From: Neptunicella marina
Lineage (GTDB): Bacteria; Pseudomonadota; Gammaproteobacteria; Enterobacterales; Alteromonadaceae
DNA length: 59,163 nt
Reading direction: 5' to 3'
Assembly (NCBI RefSeq): GCF_014270035.1
Contig: NZ_JACNEP010000020.1
Coordinates: 1-59,163, forward strand
Shown: positions 52,951 through 59,163 of the stretch, piece by piece
How positions within the stretch are numbered: the first letter of the stretch is position 1
Layout: each line of letters starts with the position of its first letter
Position numbers and translations under genes: made by a program
The notes under the pieces: generated by a model
Seen by the model: the letters and a program-made list of their open reading frames with translations, nothing else
Databases searched by the model: none
Told to the model about the DNA's origin: nothing

Positions 52951-54111
52951 TTACTCTGGCAGGTTATTTTGCAAAAAATTAACAGAATTTTTACCCATGA
53001 CCTTCTGAATTTGCGTTTCTTTTACACCTAAATCCACTAAATGCTGAGTAATTGCCGCCAGTTCACTGGTATCGAGCTGAGTTTCAACCGCACCATCAAA
53101 GTCAGATCCCAGCGCAATATGATCCTCGCCCACTAAATTAATACCGTACTGGATCATTTTGGCGATACCTTGCGGAGAAATGTCACAGACTGCGGCATCC
53201 CAGTACCCCAACGCAATTAAACCACCCTTTTGCGCGATTTTTTGCATCAAACCATCGGATAAGTTACGCGGCGTCTGACACACGCCATACAAGCCGGTAT
53301 GTGATACCACTATTGGCCGACTGGATATTGCAAGTACATCCTCCACTACCTGAGCCGATGAATGTGCAACATCAATAATCATGGACAGTTCGTTAAGATG
53401 TTTAACCACCTGACGACCGAATGCGGTTAATCCCTGTTGTGAGATACCGTGCAACGAACCGCCCAACTGATTATCAAAAAAGTGCTGTAATCCCATCATG
53501 CGAAAACCATGGTGATACATTAAATCGAGATTACTGATATTACCTTCCAGCGGGTGACCTCCTTCACTGCCTAACATGACACCAATTGGTGGCTTATCTC
53601 CTTGCTCACCGCGCGCTTCAAGTAATGCATTTAAATCCTTCTGATTTTTAATCCAGCGCAACTGACCATTAGATTGTTGTACAGCATCATCCAGTTTCTG
53701 CGCCTGATAAAGCGCCCGTTGCAACAAACTACCCCATGTGGAAACAGGCCATCCCTGCGCCACAGCAAGCAGAGTAATGCGATCACTATTGCCATCATTT
53801 TTCTGATAATTCTGTCCGGAGGGAGATTTGGTCACAGTAGTAAACATCTGAATCGCCACATTGCCCTGTTGCAGCCTCGCCAAATCCACATGTCCACGCG
53901 CAACTGACTGATTTAAATCCCGCTCCCACAACAACGTATCCGCATGCCAGTCCATAATGGTCAGTTTTTGGTGAAGTTGAGCTGCTTGGTCACTTATTTT
54001 ATAGGGAGGATGGTCAATGACCCGATTGAATTTTGGCTCTAATAAGGCGGGGAGTGTTACATACACCCCAACCAGCAAAACCAACAGCAGCAGTACTATT
54101 CCCTTTTTCAT
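52951..54111 (-). CDS. M19 membrane dipeptidase
   Basis: A 386-residue zinc dipeptidase of the renal dipeptidase family with an N-terminal membrane anchor or signal (about 3-22). Metal ligands and substrate residues are visible: MDWHADTLLWERD (H, D), LGSEGGHPL (E), IIDVAHSS, VVSHTGLYGVCQTPRNLSD (H) and LGSDFDGAV (D). It cleaves dipeptides, often containing D-residues, in the periplasm. ATG 54111 has AAGGAG seven bases upstream. Confidence 0.93.
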   Translation of the reverse strand: MKKGIVLLLLVLLVGVYVTLPALLEPKFNRVIDHPPYKISDQAAQLHQKLTIMDWHADTLLWERDLNQSVARGHVDLARLQQGNVAIQMFTTVTKSPSGQNYQKNDGNSDRITLLAVAQGWPVSTWGSLLQRALYQAQKLDDAVQQSNGQLRWIKNQKDLNALLEARGEQGDKPPIGVMLGSEGGHPLEGNISNLDLMYHHGFRMMGLQHFFDNQLGGSLHGISQQGLTAFGRQVVKHLNELSMIIDVAHSSAQVVEDVLAISSRPIVVSHTGLYGVCQTPRNLSDGLMQKIAQKGGLIALGYWDAAVCDISPQGIAKMIQYGINLVGEDHIALGSDFDGAVETQLDTSELAAITQHLVDLGVKETQIQKVMGKNSVNFLQNNLPE

Positions 54112-54364
54112 TGCAACACTCCTTGTGCAGAGTTGTTCTGATTGTTTAATCACTACGCCATATCTGCACAGATGTTAAGCAAATATTTCAGTTGTGAATA
54201 AATTGTGCCTCAATGATTGTGTGCACTTTGTATATTATTTATCATTTTACTCTTATAAAAACAGTCTTTTTGCCGTATTTTTAGCCATGTATTGGATAAC
54301 ATTTACGCGCAGGAACGCCATTACAATACAACCACACTCAAACACACTACTAAAAGGCCCTACC

Positions 54365-55441
<1,077 letters not shown>

Positions 55442-55460
55442 CTCAGCCCTTCAACGGGAC

Positions 55461-55487
55461 AAAAGCCGGCAACACGCCGGCTTTTTT
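55461..55487 (+). terminator. Terminator after fbaA
   Basis: Stem AAAAGCCGGC / GCCGGCTTTTTT with loop AACAC and a six-T run, 19 bases after the fbaA stop. Confidence 0.9.
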
Positions 55488-55511
55488 GTATCTGCAAATA
55501 AGGAACTATCT

Positions 55512-57128
55512 ATGCGCTTTAAAAGGTTTGTCAGCCTGTTACTATTAGTTATCTCACCGCTTTGTGCCGCAAACTCTTTGCCGCATTTAAAACCCGTTAA
55601 CGGCCACAGCCAGTTACTAGTCAAAGGCCAGCCCTTTATTATGCTCGGTGGTGAACTGGGTAACTCTTCCGCCACCAGCATGGAATACATGCAACCCATC
55701 TGGCCCAAACTCAAGGCAATGAATATCAATACGGTGCTAGCCCCCGTGTACTGGGAAATGATTGAACCAACCCAGGGTAAGTTCGATTTCAGTTCGTTAG
55801 ATGCGTTGATTAGCGAGGCACGTAATCAGCAACAAAAACTGGTATTGCTGTGGTTTGGCGCATGGAAAAACAGTATGTCGAGCCATGCCCCAGGCTGGAT
55901 AAAACTCAATCAAAAAACTTACCCACGCATTAAAGATGAAAAGGGAAAAAGCCAGGAAATTTTAACACCCTTTTCCACCGAGGTATTAAAAGCCGATAAA
56001 GCCGCATTTGTCACCTTAATGCAGCACTTAAAGGCTAGCGACAGTCAGCAAAACACCGTGCTTATGGTACAGGTGGAAAATGAAATCGGCATGTTACCTA
56101 GTGCACGTGATCATCACCCGCTGGCCAATGCCAAGTTCAATGCCCCAGTGCCAGCTAAGTTAATTAACTATCTTAAAAATCCACCGACCAAACTTGCGCC
56201 GGAACTAACAAATGCGTGGCAGCAACAAGGCAATAAAACCTCAGGTAACTGGGTAGAAATGTTTGGTAAATCCAAACGAACCGATGAATTGTTTATGGCC
56301 TGGTATTACGCCGACTTTGTGCAGCAACTGGCCGCTGCCGGTAAGGCGGTTTATAACCTGCCAATGTACGTGAATGCGGCGTTAAATCGCCCGGGCAAAG
56401 CCCCCGGTGAATACCCAAGTGCTGGCCCACTGCCGCATGTGATTAATTGTTGGAAAGCCGCCGCGCCCGCACTTGATTTCCTCTCGCCGGATTTTTACAA
56501 CCCGCGCTTTAAGCACTGGAACGATTTATACAGCCGTGCAGACAACCCACTGTTCATCCCCGAACATAAATTTGATGAGACTGTGGCGGCTAAAGCCTTA
56601 TACGCGATTGGCCATTACCGTGCGCTGGGCTTTTCGCCTTTTTCGATTGAATCGACCGATAAACCAGAGCTGGAGGATTTAGGCAAAAGCTACGCCTTGA
56701 TTAAACAGCTACAGCCGATGCTTACCAATGCCAATGTGCTAAAAGTGGATGCAGTATTGTTTGATAAAACCGAGCAGAGCCAAAACATTCAGTTTGGCGA
56801 TTATATCTTTAAACTAAAACACGATTTTACCCTTGGCTGGTCACCCGATGCTAAAAACGACAGCTGGCCAATGGCGGCAGTCATCGTTATTCAAACCAAA
56901 CAAAATGAATATTTTATTGCTGGTAATGGCGTTGTGATTAACTTTGCCGTGGCAAAAGATGACAAACTCAATGCCGGTATTTTAAGCCTGCAGGAAGGCC
57001 GATTTGAACAAGGCAGCTGGCACCCGGTGCGCCAGTTAAATGGCGACCAAACCCATCAGGGCAGACATGTACGATTGCCACAAGGGCGCTTTGGCATTCA
57101 GAAGTTATCTTTATATTCCTATGAATAG
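55512..57128 (+). CDS. Exported GH35-type beta-galactosidase-like glycosidase (DUF5597-type)
   Basis: A 538-residue exported enzyme (signal peptide to about 19, LCA|A) with a TIM-barrel glycosidase domain. It shows FIMLGGELGNSS, NINTVLAPVYWEMIEPTQGKFDF, the acid/base glutamate E191 in VQVENEIG and a probable nucleophile E351 in FIPEHKF. The C-terminal part is a beta-sandwich of the DUF5597 kind. It should release beta-galactosyl units from oligosaccharides in the periplasm. ATG 55512 has AGGA upstream. It is transcribed after the fbaA terminator and not tied to a transporter here. Confidence 0.88.
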   Translation: MRFKRFVSLLLLVISPLCAANSLPHLKPVNGHSQLLVKGQPFIMLGGELGNSSATSMEYMQPIWPKLKAMNINTVLAPVYWEMIEPTQGKFDFSSLDALISEARNQQQKLVLLWFGAWKNSMSSHAPGWIKLNQKTYPRIKDEKGKSQEILTPFSTEVLKADKAAFVTLMQHLKASDSQQNTVLMVQVENEIGMLPSARDHHPLANAKFNAPVPAKLINYLKNPPTKLAPELTNAWQQQGNKTSGNWVEMFGKSKRTDELFMAWYYADFVQQLAAAGKAVYNLPMYVNAALNRPGKAPGEYPSAGPLPHVINCWKAAAPALDFLSPDFYNPRFKHWNDLYSRADNPLFIPEHKFDETVAAKALYAIGHYRALGFSPFSIESTDKPELEDLGKSYALIKQLQPMLTNANVLKVDAVLFDKTEQSQNIQFGDYIFKLKHDFTLGWSPDAKNDSWPMAAVIVIQTKQNEYFIAGNGVVINFAVAKDDKLNAGILSLQEGRFEQGSWHPVRQLNGDQTHQGRHVRLPQGRFGIQKLSLYSYE

Positions 57129-57367
57129 TTAACAGCCGCAGCTATTCGAATAATTCACTCATTCTGGCCGAACGCTCAGTCCGGCCATTCAATCAAAATT
57201 GATTACTCTGCCAAGTGGCGGCATAGTCTCTTTAGGGATATAAATCCCAAACAGATTTCAATGAAAACAAGCTTAAACAGCTGTCCAGTTTATTAGCTCA
57301 AGAGCGGCTGCAAAGCATATAAAACCATTACCCTATGATTGCTCTACAAAGTAAAAGGAATGTTGTT

Positions 57368-58366
57368 ATGTCTACCTATAAAGAAATTGTATTAGTAAAC
57401 CGTCCTAAAAACGGCCAAATCGGCGCGTATCTTTTTCAGGAACAACAAAAAAACATTCCCACAGCAGGTGAGGGCGAAATCCTTATCAAACAAACTCATA
57501 TGTCGTTAGATCCAGCAATGCTGGGCTGGATGAGTGAGGACAGAGGAAGTTATATCCCGCCAGTCGAACTGGGGGAAGTGATGCGTTCAAGCGGCGTGGG
57601 TGAAGTGATTGAATCGAATCATGCCGATTTTTCCGTGGGCGACAAAGTCATGGGCATGACAGGTTGGCGCGAATACCTACTTAGCGACGGTAAAGGCTTC
57701 AATAAACTCCCTCCCGGCGTAAACGAAGAAATGGCACTGTGCGTATTTGCGCTGCCGGGGCTCACCGCCACCACTGGCCTGTATCACTTTGGTAAACCCA
57801 AAGCGGGTGAAACGCTGATTGTGACCGGCGCCGCTGGCTCGGTAGGTTCGATTGTAGGCCAAATGGCTAAAGCAGACGGCCTGCGTGTGATTGGCGTGGT
57901 GGGCAGCGACGACAAAGCAGACTGGATCGTCAATGAACTTGGTTTCGACGGTGCCATTAATTACAAATCAGACAATTTAGCTGAACAATTAAAAGCACTG
58001 ACGCCAGATCGCATTGACATCTTTTTTGAAAACACCGGTGGCCCCATTCAGCAACTGATTTTCAATCGTATGAACACCCATGGCCGCATTGTGGTGTGTG
58101 GCATGATTGCAGATTATCAATCCAGCAACCCAGCGCCCGGACCAAACTGGATCCCGCTAATCAAAAAACGCATAACCATTCAGGGATTCGCCATGCCCGA
58201 TCACTGGCACGAAATTCCACAACTGCTAGAAAAACTCACACCTTATGTAAAAGCAGGCAAAATAAAATACCGCGCCCATGTTGTTGAGGGACTATCCAAC
58301 GCTCAGGAGGGATTGAATATGCTGTTTGAAGGTAAAAATACCGGCAAGATGATAGTTAAGCTTTGA
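57368..58366 (+). CDS. Zinc-independent NADP-dependent oxidoreductase (CurA-like)
   Basis: A 332-residue medium-chain dehydrogenase/reductase of the leukotriene B4 dehydrogenase/CurA type, lacking zinc ligands. It has the NADPH fold GAAGSVGSIVGQMAK and FENTGGPIQQLIFNRMNTHGRIVVCGMIADYQ, with IQGFAMPDHW near the C-terminus. It reduces alkenals or enones with NADPH and may detoxify them. ATG 57368 has AAGGAA upstream. No operon partner. Confidence 0.93.
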   Translation: MSTYKEIVLVNRPKNGQIGAYLFQEQQKNIPTAGEGEILIKQTHMSLDPAMLGWMSEDRGSYIPPVELGEVMRSSGVGEVIESNHADFSVGDKVMGMTGWREYLLSDGKGFNKLPPGVNEEMALCVFALPGLTATTGLYHFGKPKAGETLIVTGAAGSVGSIVGQMAKADGLRVIGVVGSDDKADWIVNELGFDGAINYKSDNLAEQLKALTPDRIDIFFENTGGPIQQLIFNRMNTHGRIVVCGMIADYQSSNPAPGPNWIPLIKKRITIQGFAMPDHWHEIPQLLEKLTPYVKAGKIKYRAHVVEGLSNAQEGLNMLFEGKNTGKMIVKL

Positions 58367-58722
58367 TGCCGAATGGTTAATAGCTACTTGAAGCCAGCCC
58401 AAATACAGATTAGCCATCCCTAGCTTTATTCTCCCCGCATCCATGCAGGGCGAGCCCCTTTCTTAGGGATAAGAAAGAGGCAAAAGAATCCTGCACTCCG
58501 CCAACTTGCTTTTCTTGTTACGGTTTCACTTGTTTAATCGAACCGGTGCGAGGTAGCAGTCCATGCAAAGCGCGCACCTCGGGAAAACATCCTGTTTTCC
58601 CGTTCGAACAAGTTCACCTTCACAAGGCAAGTTGGAGTCGCAAAAAAGCCGAATGTTGCTCGGCTTGGAACCCAATGAGTGAGTACAAACTTAAATTTTA
58701 TCGCCAATATTTTTTTAAAGCA
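58367..58722. repeat. Hairpin-dense intergenic element with nested inverted repeats
   Basis: Several perfect inverted repeats are packed in about 230 bases. TGCAGG (58444) / CCTGCA (58490) encloses CTTTCTTA / TAAGAAAG (58458-58477). CCAACTTGC (58501-58509) / GCAAGTTGG (58627-58635) encloses ACTTGTT...CGAAC (58528-58543) / GTTCG-AACAAGT (58602-58613), which in turn encloses CGAGGT/ACCTCG and GGGAAAACA/TGTTTTCCC. It resembles a small dispersed repeat or MITE-like element, or a structured RNA. No coding frame is convincing. Confidence 0.5.
58641..58666 (-). terminator. Terminator-like hairpin for the HNH remnant
   Basis: AAGCCGA (58646-58652) / TCGGCTT (58660-58666) with a seven-base loop. On the minus strand it is followed by a run of T. 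Confidence 0.6.
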
Positions 58723-59091
58723 TCATTGCTTTATTGATTGATTGCAATATGGATGGCTCAATTGAATATTTTCAGCAACACCGATACCGCCTTCCCTTAC
58801 TCTTTGAATATGATCATAAGAAACAGATTTATCGACGTCTAAATACCCCTTACAAATAGGACATGTTATTGCATTATTTAATGCCACATTGATGAATAAT
58901 TTGCTTTTCTGCTCATCACTTATTTTAGAGCTACCATTTTGTACATCGCCAGAAATCAGCTTACCATCTAGTCTAGCGAAAATAATAAGGTCGTTTTCTG
59001 TTACTTCATTGTTTTCAGATAATTTAGTAACAATTTTGTCTAACAATTCTTTAAAGATATCTACCCGCCGATGACTAATATGTTTTCCTGA
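58723..59091 (-). pseudogene. Truncated HNH endonuclease, DUF262/GmrS-like C-terminal remnant
   Basis: About 122 codons are open between an in-frame stop at 59092-59094 and the stop at 58723. The C-terminal part is an HNH/McrA-type nuclease domain: CPICKGYL, SYDHIQRVREGGIGVAENIQLSHPYCN (zinc-like C-x2-C, D-H pair, H-x2-C-N). The upstream residues (SHRRVDIFKELLDKIVTKLSENNEV) look like the linker that joins DUF262 to such domains, so the N-terminal nuclease/ATPase part is missing. There is no ATG in the frame; the first TTG is at 59046. A degraded restriction-type gene is the likely explanation; a short functional HNH protein is possible. AT-rich. Confidence 0.55.
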
Positions 59092-59100
59092 TTACCCACT

Positions 59101-59135
59101 TTGATCAGCCACTGCTACACTGTATATAATTACAG
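59101..59135 (+). promoter_or_regulatory. LexA-controlled promoter
   Basis: CTGTATATAATTACAG (59120-59135) fits the LexA (SOS) box CTGT-N8-ACAG exactly. It contains TATAAT (59125-59130), with TTGATC (59101-59106) 18 bases upstream as -35, so LexA would cover the -10 box. Confidence 0.8.
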
Positions 59136-59154
59136 TTAAAGGTGGGTGCATATC

Positions 59155-59163
59155 ATGGCAAAG
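59155..59163 (+). CDS. Start of an SOS-controlled gene cut off by the window end
   Basis: ATG at 59155 follows GGTGG at a suitable distance and lies 20 bases after the LexA box. Only three codons (Met-Ala-Lys) are present, so identity cannot be read. The position makes DNA-damage control very likely. Confidence 0.4.

Noticed and set aside
54194-54364. A 57-residue extension of the aldolase
   Set aside because: FbaA alignment starts exactly at ATG 54365; the upstream residues look like translated intergenic DNA.
57161-57204. Terminator after the GH35-type gene (TGGCCG/CGGCCA) and a nearby AATCAA-AA-TTGATT repeat
   Set aside because: Only six paired bases in each and no T-run; kept as weak structures rather than called features.

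Overview
The window reads as a chromosomal segment of a free-living, probably marine gammaproteobacterium of the Alteromonadales (an Alteromonadaceae-like genome). The basis is gene content: SthA, TrmA, FabR with a delta-9 desaturase, cysJIH, a Psp operon, DusA, Zur, FbaA, a MesX/MesD methionine synthase pair, DUF5610-, DUF2333- and TIGR04219-type proteins, and a GH35-type beta-galactosidase. Base composition looks moderate and AT-leaning, and clearly more AT-rich in a few orphan genes (14380-14742, 18931-19875, 58723-59091). No rRNA, tRNA, insertion sequence or CRISPR array was seen.

Layout. 0-7.5 kb: a membrane-anchored RRM protein, a DUF5610-like protein, trmA, the fabR/desaturase divergent pair (a candidate FabR operator lies at the desaturase promoter), sthA and a uracil-DNA glycosylase. 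7.5-14.2 kb: a REC-degenerate GGDEF-EAL protein and the cysJ-cysI-cysH operon. 14.4-18.5 kb: envelope genes (outer-membrane barrel, DUF2333, PCu(A)C copper chaperone) and a psp operon behind a near-consensus sigma-54 promoter. 18.9-24.1 kb: an orphan beta-propeller protein, the oxygen-dependent methionine synthase pair mesX-mesD with a MetR-like regulator and MetR-type sites, and a small exported/membrane protein pair that includes a 47-residue gene. 24.3 kb: dusA.

25.6-41.4 kb is the most striking part, a mirror-like envelope-remodelling island. It holds three DgkA-type kinases, two PAP2 phosphatases, two EptA/MCR-type phosphoethanolamine transferases, two OmpR/histidine-kinase systems, and an RND pump with its adaptor preceded by a short Omp85-type barrel instead of a TolC-type channel. 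One operon (dgkA-pap2-eptA-RR-HK) starts behind a perfect match to the PmrA-box consensus. The likely joint role is lipid A phosphoethanolamine modification with diacylglycerol and lipid-phosphate recycling, in answer to cationic peptides, metals or envelope stress.

41.5-59.2 kb: a conserved unknown, zur, an S41-protease lipoprotein divergent from an RstA/RstB-like system, a sugar O-acetyltransferase, an esterase-RR-HK operon, yjbQ, a DUF481 barrel, an M19 dipeptidase, fbaA, a GH35-type glycosidase, a CurA-like reductase, a hairpin-dense intergenic element, a truncated HNH/DUF262-like remnant, and a perfect LexA box reading into a gene cut off by the window end.

Two themes recur. Four minus-strand operons end in hairpins whose loop contains the stop codon of the last gene. 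Several regulators sit beside recognisable operators (FabR, MetR, PmrA, sigma-54, LexA).
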